From contig JAAZFF010000328.1 of the NCBI GenBank assembly GCA_012511845.1, positions 1 through 8,759 of the forward strand: a DNA stretch of 8,759 nt, read 5' to 3'. Shown one piece after another: positions 1-6,273 of the stretch. A model generated the notes under the pieces. The model saw only the letters and a program-made list of their open reading frames with translations, was not told the origin of the DNA and searched no databases. This stretch comes from Lentisphaerota bacterium (GTDB lineage Bacteria > Verrucomicrobiota > Kiritimatiellia > RFP12 > UBA3636). The position numbers and the translations under genes are program-made. The stretch's first letter is position 1. Every line of letters starts with the position of its first letter.

Positions 1-762
1 AAGTGCGCCTTCGCCTATGACTCCGGCTGTCCCTAAAACTGCGCCGCCCAGATCGCCTATGACATCAAAAACACCCAGTACAATCGATTTCAGTATTTCA
101 GAAAATGCCTCAACTCCTGTAGCTCCGCCGTGCTTTGCTCCTATATCGGAAAGTTCAATTCTGGGCATGGGAAGGACAACGCCCTTGCCACCGGTGATGG
201 TAGAAGCCATTCGTACTTTGGCGCCTTCGAAGACAAAGCTTTCAATAACAACTTTTTTGCCAGATTCAGTTTTGGACTTGGCTTCCTTTGGCTTGTCTTC
301 TTTTTCCGGTTTGTCTCCTTCGAGTTTCTCCATTATTCTCCCGAAATTACTCTTTATTCCCGATAGTTCGTAAGTAACGACGGGATCAGTTATTTTTATT
401 TCTTTGATAACTATAGTGTCTGTCAAAAGAGAAGCTGCATCGAGCTGAACTTTAAAATTGTTTATCTGAAACAGATTCGCCTTGAACTGTTCCGGCGGAC
501 CTACAACAAGCCCTGATATGTCAACAAGCCCGGAAAAAGCTTTAATGTTAACATTGGAGATTGAAATGGGTGCACCGATTACAGATGGTCCCAATTTTGA
601 AGCGGTAGTTTTTACAACAGGGCTCAGTGCGAATTGGACGATCAGAATAATCGCAACCAGCAAAACTATTACTACGCCAACGACCCAGGTGATTAACCGT
701 AGAAAAACATTTTTTTTCTTCTTTGAAGGTTTAGATTCCTTTGAGGCATTTTTTTTGGTCAT
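1..762 (-). CDS. AsmA-like envelope protein, N-terminal part (partial, runs off left edge)
   Basis: An open reading frame runs from ATG at 762 to the window edge with no stop: 254 codons, C-terminus missing. The start follows AAGGAG (769-774) with about 6 nt spacing. The protein opens with a Lys/Ser-rich cytoplasmic tail (residues 1-18) and one hydrophobic segment (about 23-46) that looks like an uncleaved signal anchor. Repetitive beta-type sequence follows (GAPISISNVNIKAFSG, DISGLVVGPP, IVIKEIKITDPVVTYEL), then a highly charged Lys/Glu linker at about 145-170, then more beta-type sequence (VVIESFVFEGAKVRM). An N-terminal anchor followed by strands of the form 'I.I.n..i.d..v.ye' is typical of the AsmA/DUF748-like superfamily, whose members bridge the periplasm and act in outer-membrane lipid or protein homeostasis. 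It lies downstream of and co-oriented with bamA, 82 bp after the preceding gene. The family call is by sequence style, not alignment; the exact subfamily is unknown. Confidence 0.7.
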   Translation of the reverse strand, partial: MTKKNASKESKPSKKKKNVFLRLITWVVGVVIVLLVAIILIVQFALSPVVKTTASKLGPSVIGAPISISNVNIKAFSGLVDISGLVVGPPEQFKANLFQINNFKVQLDAASLLTDTIVIKEIKITDPVVTYELSGIKSNFGRIMEKLEGDKPEKEDKPKEAKSKTESGKKVVIESFVFEGAKVRMASTITGGKGVVLPMPRIELSDIGAKHGGATGVEAFSEILKSIVLGVFDVIGDLGGAVLGTAGVIGEGAL

Positions 763-768
763 ATAGAA

Positions 769-774
769 CTCCTT
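769..774 (-). promoter_or_regulatory. Shine-Dalgarno of AsmA-like gene
   Basis: AAGGAG on the minus strand, about 6 nt before the ATG at 762. It supports this start, which is invisible to a search that requires a stop codon inside the window. Confidence 0.75.
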
Positions 775-829
775 TTTTAAAATATTTAATCAGAACTCTT
801 ACTGATATTAAGCATCGGATATTGCTTTC

Positions 830-858
830 ATTATATCTGACTGACTATATTTTGTATA
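830..858 (-). promoter_or_regulatory. Possible sigma70-like promoter for AsmA-like gene
   Basis: On the minus strand a perfect -10 hexamer TATAAT (835-830) is preceded, at 17 nt, by TATACA (858-853), a 4/6 match to TTGACA. A better -35, TTGACA (865-860), exists but sits 24 nt from the -10, which is too far. The predicted start near 823 would give a leader of about 60 nt. The site overlaps the 3' end of the upstream membrane-protein gene, so the AsmA-like gene may be transcribed both from bamA and from here. Confidence 0.35.
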
Positions 859-1411
859 CTGTCAAAGAAAGCAGGACAAGTATAATACCGAAAACTGATG
901 AAAATATTGCCGTAATTTTTAAAATATCAGGCTTGCTGCAAAGCAGGGAAATGCGGTTGCGCAATCTCCAGGGTGATGCAATATAAAACATACCTGCTAT
1001 ACACATGGCATAAGCGTATACTATTACCAGATACCTGAACGGGGAAGGATGCCATGCAGCGGAGGAAAGCATCGGTGCCGGCAGAAGAACAAGCAAACCG
1101 CCTATTGAACGACACGCCAGTAATTCGGGAATAAAAAACCAGACAGCCAAAATGGAAATCGGTAATAGCAGCCACATGAATTGACGCAAAAACAAAAGCG
1201 GACCAAGCGGGATCAAGCAGATCCACAAAACGGACCAGATAAGGCAAATAGTTGAGAGAACCCTTCCCGCCCAGATACTGCGGGGAAACAGCTTAAGACA
1301 CGTAACAGCCTTGCCCGGAAAAATCAGTGTGAATATCCCCGGTGCAAGCGTTATCAGACCGATAAGCAGGGAAATTAATGAAAGATAAGAAGCATCAGGT
1401 TTTAACGTCAT
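845..1411 (-). CDS. Uncharacterised multi-pass membrane protein, 188 aa
   Basis: I do not recognise a characterised family. The protein is strongly hydrophobic, with about six membrane segments (residues 10-30, 48-70, 75-97, 101-117, 127-146, 164-185). Conserved-looking polar or charged positions sit at helix ends: FPRSIWAGR (42-50), the PELLACRSIGG stretch (95-105), WHPSPFR (120-126) and SPWRLR (146-151). No enzyme motif is visible. It starts 14 bp after the bamA stop with no convincing Shine-Dalgarno (the preceding bases are A/T-rich), so translation may be coupled to bamA or the gene may use a weak site. The gene order bamA > this gene > AsmA-like gene suggests an envelope role, but that is inference. 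The absence of charged residues within the helices argues against a simple ion channel. Confidence 0.75.
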   Translation of the reverse strand: MTLKPDASYLSLISLLIGLITLAPGIFTLIFPGKAVTCLKLFPRSIWAGRVLSTICLIWSVLWICLIPLGPLLFLRQFMWLLLPISILAVWFFIPELLACRSIGGLLVLLPAPMLSSAAWHPSPFRYLVIVYAYAMCIAGMFYIASPWRLRNRISLLCSKPDILKITAIFSSVFGIILVLLSLTVYKI

Positions 1412-1425
1412 TTTAAAATCGTGTG

Positions 1426-3792
1426 TTAATTATCGAAACCTATCCAGAAAACAACAGCCCGTCTGCGTGAAAGATCGTCGTCGCGTTTTATAGCCTTGGC
1501 ATAATCGAGCCGCAATGGGAAACCGGGAACATCGAGCCTTACACCGATTCCTACACTTGATGCAAATTCACCGAAATCAAAATCATAGGAGTCGGACCAG
1601 ACATTGCCGATGTCGTAGAAGGTCGCAAGCCTTACGAATTTAACAAGCGGCACAGTATACTCTACCGTTGCATCAAAAATTGTCTGTCCGCCGATCGGAC
1701 GGAAATACTCGCTGTCGGGTGATTCTGCCGGTACCGCCTTTGGTCCGATATGTCGGTATTTAAAGCCGCGTACTTTTCTCCCGCCACCTAAAAAGTAACG
1801 GCTGCTGATCGGCACGTAATCACTGCTTCCGTATGAATCGACAACGCCGGCACGTACTGAAAAAGCAAGAACATGCTCATACCAGAGCGGAATATAGTGC
1901 CTCACCTGGGCATCAAGTTCATAGAAATTGTAATCACTTAAAAAAGCCTTGTTGTAAAGCGAACCGGCTACTGTCGCCCTTGTGCCTGATTTTGGCACTA
2001 CAGGATTATCTCGCGTATCGTATGTCCATGTCAGTCGGAAGGCTCCAAGCAGAAAATCATCATCTTCATCCGTATATCTGAATTCTTTTGTCAGGTCGTC
2101 CGCATACAGAAAAGTATCATCCATTATATCGTCCAGTGTTATTTTCTGCAATGTATACGAGAGACCGATTCGTCCAACCCAAGGCACGTGTCTTGCAAGT
2201 CCTATCGAGCCCCCAACACGCCTCTCGTCGTATTCTCTATAAGATCTGTTGCGCAGGAATGCATCAATATTCAGGGCAAGTCTTCTATCCAGGAACCACG
2301 GTTCGATAAATGAAGCTTCGAGGTCTGTTGAGTCTTTGCTTCCCTGTACACTTAATCTGGCTTTTTGACCTGCTCCGCGGAAATTTCTGAAATTAGAAAT
2401 ATCGAAGTTGCTCTGCGATATCTCAAACATTCCGATCAGATGGTCTATTGAAGAAAAACCTGCCCCGAACATAAGGGAACCGGTGTTCTGTTCTGCCACT
2501 TCAAAAACAAGATCCCGGACGTTTTCCATCCGTTCCACTTCCATATCGTACGTGCGTACATCGCTGAAATATCCAAGATTCTGCAATCTGAGTCTGCTTC
2601 GATCCTGTTGGACTCCATCGTAAATATCGCCGGGGTTAAGGGAAATTTCACGGCGGATTACTTTATCCTTCGTATGTGTGTTGCCGCGTATTTTAATATT
2701 GCGGATACGTGTTAATTCACTCTCCCGTACCGAGTAAACAACATTTATCGTGTTCGGATTGTCCAGGTCGGGGTAAGTTGTAGTATTAACACGCGTATCT
2801 ACGTATCCTTGTGATGAGAAAAATTCCTGAACGGCTTTTTCCGAAGCTTTAATTGTCGCCATCCCTGCCGTTTGACCGGGCTTTAATGGAATGACCCTTG
2901 CAATTGCAGGTTCAGGAAACAGTGTTACGTTATCAAACTCTATTTTCGATACCTTGTAAACAGGTCCTTCTTTCACTGAAAACTTGATGTCTGTTACATT
3001 GTTTTCAGTTTTTTTAACTGGTTCAGAAACCTGTACATCCAAATATCCCAAATCAAGATATTGTCGACGCATGTCCGAGCGCACAATTTCCAGATCGAAG
3101 TCGGAAACGCGTCCGGAAGAAAACCAGCCACCTGGATTATACCACGGAGACTGCCCGCTCAGATGGCGCAATTTTCTTTCGCTTATAGCTTTGTTGCCTT
3201 CTACCCTTATAAGGTTAACTTTTCTCTTTTTGCCTTCATCTATTTCAAAACTCATTGTTACCATTCCGGGACTGTCTGGAATGATGTTCAGAATTCCACG
3301 TATCTTCACATCATAATATCGCTTGGCAATATATTTTTTTCTGAGTTTTTGTGCAGCTACACCGAGTGTTTCCTCATCTACGAAATCACCCGATTTAAGG
3401 CCTATGTGCTCCATGGCTTTTGAATACGAAAACGCGCTTAAGCCGCGAAATGTTGCTTTCCCGATGATCCTGTACCGAGGCTCCAGAACAAAAACAAGAT
3501 TTATGCCGTCTTCCTCCTCATCGACACGTGTGCCGACATACGAATAATGTTCTGAGTTGAGAAGAGTTCTTACATCTTCCGATATCACCTTGTTGTCAGC
3601 CGGTTCGCCGATCTGAGATGCAATATGTGAAAGGGCAAAAGAAGTATCGCTGACAGTCTCGCCGCTTTTATTGACGAAAATAATGTTTTTGATTGTCTTT
3701 TGAGAATACGTTTGGGCTGACGAAACAGACAAAGTGCAAAAAAGCGACACTGCCACTGTCAGTATCCGCCACAGTATTTTCATTTTTGGCAT
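1426..3792 (-). CDS. bamA: BamA, outer-membrane protein assembly factor (Omp85 family)
   Basis: Central subunit of the BAM machine, which folds and inserts beta-barrel proteins into the outer membrane. With the start at 3792 the protein is 788 aa, normal for BamA. It has a cleavable signal peptide (residues 1-26, likely cut after SVSSA), then five POTRA domains at about 34-104, 107-185, 190-274, 277-357 and 361-433; POTRA3 and POTRA5 show clear 'I.(V/I).GN' motifs (LIRVEGNKAI, NIKIRGNTHT). The 16-strand barrel runs from about 438 to the end, and the L6 VRGF motif is at 674-677. An in-frame ATG at 3831 would add 13 residues, but it has no Shine-Dalgarno and lies almost at the predicted transcription start. 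The ATG at 3792 follows GGGAG with 5 nt spacing and puts the signal peptide at the N-terminus. Oddity: the C-terminus ends FWIGFDN rather than in a terminal aromatic residue. Five POTRA domains argue against TamA, which has three. Confidence 0.95.
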   Translation of the reverse strand: MPKMKILWRILTVAVSLFCTLSVSSAQTYSQKTIKNIIFVNKSGETVSDTSFALSHIASQIGEPADNKVISEDVRTLLNSEHYSYVGTRVDEEEDGINLVFVLEPRYRIIGKATFRGLSAFSYSKAMEHIGLKSGDFVDEETLGVAAQKLRKKYIAKRYYDVKIRGILNIIPDSPGMVTMSFEIDEGKKRKVNLIRVEGNKAISERKLRHLSGQSPWYNPGGWFSSGRVSDFDLEIVRSDMRRQYLDLGYLDVQVSEPVKKTENNVTDIKFSVKEGPVYKVSKIEFDNVTLFPEPAIARVIPLKPGQTAGMATIKASEKAVQEFFSSQGYVDTRVNTTTYPDLDNPNTINVVYSVRESELTRIRNIKIRGNTHTKDKVIRREISLNPGDIYDGVQQDRSRLRLQNLGYFSDVRTYDMEVERMENVRDLVFEVAEQNTGSLMFGAGFSSIDHLIGMFEISQSNFDISNFRNFRGAGQKARLSVQGSKDSTDLEASFIEPWFLDRRLALNIDAFLRNRSYREYDERRVGGSIGLARHVPWVGRIGLSYTLQKITLDDIMDDTFLYADDLTKEFRYTDEDDDFLLGAFRLTWTYDTRDNPVVPKSGTRATVAGSLYNKAFLSDYNFYELDAQVRHYIPLWYEHVLAFSVRAGVVDSYGSSDYVPISSRYFLGGGRKVRGFKYRHIGPKAVPAESPDSEYFRPIGGQTIFDATVEYTVPLVKFVRLATFYDIGNVWSDSYDFDFGEFASSVGIGVRLDVPGFPLRLDYAKAIKRDDDLSRRRAVVFWIGFDN

Positions 3793-3797
3793 AAAAG

Positions 3798-3802
3798 CTC
3801 CC
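3798..3802 (-). promoter_or_regulatory. Shine-Dalgarno deciding the bamA start
   Basis: GGGAG on the minus strand, 5 nt before the ATG at 3792. The upstream in-frame ATG at 3831 has no comparable site, so 3792 is the better start. Confidence 0.7.
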
Positions 3803-3843
3803 GTATATGGGTATGAATAGTTCGGTTTCATGTAAAAGAAAGT

Positions 3844-3872
3844 ATTTTACACTTTAAAACACTTAATCGCAA
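3844..3872 (-). promoter_or_regulatory. Putative bamA promoter
   Basis: On the minus strand, TTGCGA (3872-3867), a 17-nt spacer, then TAAAAT (3849-3844). The predicted start near 3837 gives a leader of about 45 nt to the ATG at 3792 and would leave only a few bases ahead of the alternative ATG at 3831. It probably drives bamA and the 188-aa membrane-protein gene together. Confidence 0.5.
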
Positions 3873-3916
3873 GACTCACGCAGAATCTAATTTTACAAGC
3901 TGATTTTTGTGCGTAA

Positions 3917-3945
3917 TTGACTGAGATACACCTATAGTGTATTGT
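3917..3945 (+). promoter_or_regulatory. Putative promoter of the exonuclease gene
   Basis: TTGACT (3917-3922), a 17-nt spacer, then TATTGT (3940-3945). The predicted start near 3952 gives a leader of about 40 nt to the ATG at 3991. It lies back to back with the bamA promoter, about 45 bp away. The spacer contains the palindrome listed separately. Confidence 0.5.
3926..3942. promoter_or_regulatory. Perfect 6-bp inverted repeat, candidate operator
   Basis: ATACACCTATAGTGTAT: arms ATACAC and GTGTAT are perfect complements around a 5-nt centre. It fills most of the spacer and overlaps the first bases of the -10 of the exonuclease promoter, the usual place for a repressor site. As an RNA hairpin it would be weak, and it lies upstream of the predicted transcription start. 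The binding protein is unknown. Confidence 0.4.
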
Positions 3946-3978
3946 AGCCATCTCAATCTTTCTCAACCATGCAAGAAC

Positions 3979-3983
3979 AGGAG
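3979..3983 (+). promoter_or_regulatory. Shine-Dalgarno deciding the exonuclease start
   Basis: AGGAG, 7 nt before the ATG at 3991. An in-frame ATG at 3937 lies inside or upstream of the predicted -10 box and has no Shine-Dalgarno, so the shorter protein is preferred. Confidence 0.75.
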
Positions 3984-3990
3984 TGCTCAA

Positions 3991-4560
3991 ATGTACATTT
4001 TCTTTGATACGGAAACTTCCGGACTTCCCAGAAATTATAATGCCCCGCTGACAGATTTTTCTAACTGGCCGAGGGTCGTTCAGATAGCCTGGCTTCTTAC
4101 AGGTCAAGACGGAGAAGAATTAGCGAGTGCTGAACATATTATAAAGCCGGTTGGGTTTCGAATTTCTGCTTCAGCAGCTAAAATTCACGGCATAACAACG
4201 GAGATTGCACTCGCAGAAGGTATAGAGCTGAAAACAGCGCTTGAGGGTTTTGTCACGCATGTCGAGCAGGCGTCATGTCTTGTAGCGCACAATGTTGAGT
4301 TTGATGAAAAAATTTTAGGAGCAGAGTTTCTTCGTCTTGGCATGGCGAACCCAATGAAATCAAAGTTGCGGAAGTGCACAATGAAGGAGGCGACAAATTA
4401 CTGTCGGCTGCCCGGGCCTTATGGCTATAAATGGCCATCCCTTACGCAGCTTCATCAGCGTCTTTTTAATGAACCCTTTGCAAACGCTCATCAGGCACTG
4501 TCGGATGTCCGAGCCACCGCCAGATGTTTCTTTGAGCTGAAACGGCTTGATGTGATGTAA
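3991..4560 (+). CDS. DEDDh-type 3'-5' exonuclease (DnaQ / RNase T superfamily)
   Basis: A 189-aa protein consisting of one exonuclease domain, expected to remove nucleotides from 3' ends of DNA or RNA with two metal ions. The catalytic set is complete: Exo I in FFDTETSG (D6, E8), Exo II in VAHNVEFDEKIL (D105), Exo III in NAHQALSDVRAT (H167, D172). The histidine five residues before the last Asp marks the DEDDh class, shared with DNA polymerase III epsilon, RNase T and oligoribonuclease relatives. There is no polymerase-binding tail, BRCT or GIY-YIG domain, so it is a free-standing nuclease and not clearly the replicative proofreading subunit. The insert after Exo I (residues 12-27, with FSNWPRVVQIAWLL following) is typical of the small stand-alone exonucleases found in many bacteria. 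It is monocistronic, divergent from bamA and convergent with the TPR gene. The substrate cannot be read from the sequence. Confidence 0.92.
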   Translation: MYIFFDTETSGLPRNYNAPLTDFSNWPRVVQIAWLLTGQDGEELASAEHIIKPVGFRISASAAKIHGITTEIALAEGIELKTALEGFVTHVEQASCLVAHNVEFDEKILGAEFLRLGMANPMKSKLRKCTMKEATNYCRLPGPYGYKWPSLTQLHQRLFNEPFANAHQALSDVRATARCFFELKRLDVM

Positions 4561-4590
4561 CAGCAGGTGGAGCTTGGGCGCTGGTCTCAG

Positions 4591-4615
4591 ACTGCCCTCT
4601 GAATACTGAACACTG
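4591..4615 (-). repeat. Imperfect heptanucleotide tandem repeat (copy 1)
   Basis: Read on the minus strand this is three 7-nt units, each starting CAG (CAGTGTT, then CAGTATT, then CAGAGGG), followed by CAGT. It lies about 30 bp downstream of the exonuclease stop in the convergent intergenic region. It resembles the element at 8607-8631 in unit length, number of units and sequence (18 of 25 positions identical by my hand alignment), but in the opposite orientation. Confidence 0.55.
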
Positions 4616-4640
4616 TCGAAGGCAGGACGCGTTTCTCCGC

Positions 4641-5489
4641 TTATTTTGTCTGGATTAGACGCCTGACTTCCTCATGCCTCCCGGCATACTTCTCTGCAGC
4701 ATCCATGTCTTCTCGTTCTGTTGCAAAGTGCCTGAGATAATCAAATGCGCGCTGCAACATGAAAATTTCATCGACAGAGAGTCTTTTAAAATCATCATCT
4801 GTTTTTATCGCGGCTTTATGTATTGCTTTTTCAAAGACTTCTTCGGCAGCGAGATTGTCTTTCATGTCGTAATATAAACTTTGTCCTCGTGTTACTTCCA
4901 GAGCTACTGAGTCGGGGTTGTTTTTTATTCCTTCGAGAAGAACTTTCATCCCGTCTTCAGGACGTTTGAGCATTTTTGCAATTATGTACCACCCCATTTC
5001 ATATGCTTCGATATTTTGCGGGTCGGCACGGCATGCTGCCCAGATTGATGGAATAAGTTCAGCAATTTCGTCGTGTTCAAGATGTCGCACTTGCTGGACA
5101 TGGATTTTAGAGTTCATCCACGCCCAGGGGTCATTGAATTTTCTTTTGGAAGGTTCATGCTTCGGATTTTGGCTGTTGCCGGTGCTTTCAACTGTGTCTG
5201 CATGAGCTGCCCCTGCCGGATCATGATTGTGGGTGTGTGCCCTGCTCCCCAGTCCGCCGCATTCATGTTTATGGGCAGTGTAGTCTATACTTACCCCTCC
5301 GTGATAGTAGCGATCTGTTACACGAACGAGTGACTGCCCCAGAACAGCCCTGGCGTCAGCGAAAATCAGGGACATCAAATCGTCACCGCCACTCTGCGGC
5401 ATTTCGTCACTGAAACGCTTCGGGAAAACGAATGCAACTGTTATTACTGTTGCGATAAAGAGATATGGAAGAAAGCTCCTCGTTTTCAT
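4641..5489 (-). CDS. Membrane-anchored TPR protein with His-rich linker, third gene of ABC operon
   Basis: A 282-aa protein. Residues 7-23 form a single hydrophobic segment after MKTR, a signal anchor or uncleaved signal peptide, placing the rest outside the cytoplasm. A short conserved-looking block follows (FADARAVLGQSLVRVTDRYYHGGV, 43-66, quoted here by its ends: FADARAVLG and DRYYHGGV). Residues 73-111 are rich in His (HKHEC at 73-77, HTHNH at 85-89, H96, H111), a possible metal-binding linker. From about 138 it is helical with TPR-like repeats: IPSIWAACRADPQNIEAYEM (146-165) and the next unit to NPDSVALEVTRGQSLYYD (191-208), then a less regular C-terminal pair (245-278). The start follows GAGG with 5 nt spacing; the Shine-Dalgarno overlaps the permease stop, 7 bp upstream. 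The tight spacing says it works with the ABC transporter, perhaps as its periplasmic partner or scaffold. No enzyme motif is visible. Confidence 0.8.
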   Translation of the reverse strand: MKTRSFLPYLFIATVITVAFVFPKRFSDEMPQSGGDDLMSLIFADARAVLGQSLVRVTDRYYHGGVSIDYTAHKHECGGLGSRAHTHNHDPAGAAHADTVESTGNSQNPKHEPSKRKFNDPWAWMNSKIHVQQVRHLEHDEIAELIPSIWAACRADPQNIEAYEMGWYIIAKMLKRPEDGMKVLLEGIKNNPDSVALEVTRGQSLYYDMKDNLAAEEVFEKAIHKAAIKTDDDFKRLSVDEIFMLQRAFDYLRHFATEREDMDAAEKYAGRHEEVRRLIQTK

Positions 5490-5496
5490 GGTTGCC

Positions 5497-6273
5497 TCAC
5501 AATTGTTTTCTTCGCAATGCGAGCCATGCCAGCCACAGGCAGGTTACGGAATAGCTTGCTGCATAAATCAATGCCAACGCACATACGGGCCAAGAAATCA
5601 TCTCCCATGAATGAACAAGCCTCTGCCTTAAATCGAAGAACTCAACGTGCGGACCGATCGCATGTGCGGCTGCAATGATCCAGCGGACCGGTGTTTCGTC
5701 GGCAGCAATGTAGTGGGGGAGGCGTCGTCCGAGCAGGAACATCACGACAACTATAGTTGATGTCAGGGTAATGTTGGCAGAAGTTGTAACGAGCAGGGAG
5801 CCAAGGAGTCCCAGGGCAACAACTATGGCTGTGAAGCCGCAGTGCAATACGAATGCCTGCAGGAGAAGGGGTGAAAACCATTCACCTCCCCTGAAGCCAT
5901 TAAGCATGGCATAAAGGAAATAAAAAATTGCCAATGCTGATATTGATGTGGATAACGCTCCAAGATATTTGCCCAGAAGCACAACACCCCTGCTCACAGG
6001 TTTAGATAGAAGCGGATATATGGTGCGAGATTCAAATTCAGGGGGAAAAAGCCTTGAAGATGCTCCGAGGGCAATGATAAACGAAAATACCCATATCATC
6101 AACATTGCTATTTCGTTCATATATCTGTTGCCTCCCATTTGACCGAACGGGCGCAGCAGGGCAAGAGGTGTCAGAAGAACACAACTTAAAACAAGCAGTA
6201 CAAAAAGATCTTTTCGACGATAAAGGTCGAGGAACGACAGTTTTATAAAAGCGCAAAGTTGCTGACGTATCAT
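5497..6273 (-). CDS. ABC-2 type transporter permease (NosY-like)
   Basis: A 258-aa integral membrane subunit of an ABC exporter. About six membrane segments are visible (residues 23-41, 53-72, 103-123, 135-160, 166-183, 227-252). Between the second and third segments is the block SSRLFPPEFESRTIYPLLSK ending in KPVSR (91-95) and LLGKYLG. This pattern (E..srTi..LLsKPvsR...llGKylG) is diagnostic of the NosY/ABC-2 membrane family. The start overlaps the ATPase stop by four bases (ATGA) and has a strong GGAGG (6281-6285) 7 nt upstream, inside the ATPase gene, so the two subunits should be made in balanced amounts. Substrates of this family are diverse (drugs, lipids, polysaccharides, and in the Nos system components for copper-centre assembly), and nothing here fixes the substrate. 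Length is normal for the family. Confidence 0.9.
   Translation of the reverse strand: MIRQQLCAFIKLSFLDLYRRKDLFVLLVLSCVLLTPLALLRPFGQMGGNRYMNEIAMLMIWVFSFIIALGASSRLFPPEFESRTIYPLLSKPVSRGVVLLGKYLGALSTSISALAIFYFLYAMLNGFRGGEWFSPLLLQAFVLHCGFTAIVVALGLLGSLLVTTSANITLTSTIVVVMFLLGRRLPHYIAADETPVRWIIAAAHAIGPHVEFFDLRQRLVHSWEMISWPVCALALIYAASYSVTCLWLAWLALRRKQL

Noticed and set aside
17..766. Plus-strand frames at 17-373, 130-366 and 482-766
   Set aside because: They are antisense to the AsmA-like gene, which has a Shine-Dalgarno, an anchor segment and an unbroken 254-codon frame. The plus frames lack start signals and read as low-complexity shadow.
830..865. TTGACA (865-860) paired with TATAAT (835-830)
   Set aside because: Both hexamers are perfect but the spacer is 24 nt, outside the working range. 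A poorer -35 at 17 nt is used for the tentative promoter instead.
1426..3792. Omp85 protein as TamA
   Set aside because: Five POTRA-type repeats and a length of 788 aa fit BamA; TamA has three POTRA domains and is about 580 aa.
3793..3831. Longer bamA start at 3831
   Set aside because: It has no Shine-Dalgarno, lies almost at the predicted transcription start and would push the signal peptide 13 residues inward. The ATG at 3792 fits better on all three counts.
3847..4107. Minus-strand 86-codon frame across the bamA-exonuclease intergenic region
   Set aside because: It overlaps both putative promoters and the start of the exonuclease gene, has no Shine-Dalgarno, and its translation shows no domain or compositional sense.
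4576..4625. Possible terminator between the convergent exonuclease and TPR genes
   Set aside because: GGGC/GCCC (4576-4597) and CTGCC/GGCAG (4592-4625) arms exist, but they are short, have long loops and lack a T-run, so I do not call a terminator.
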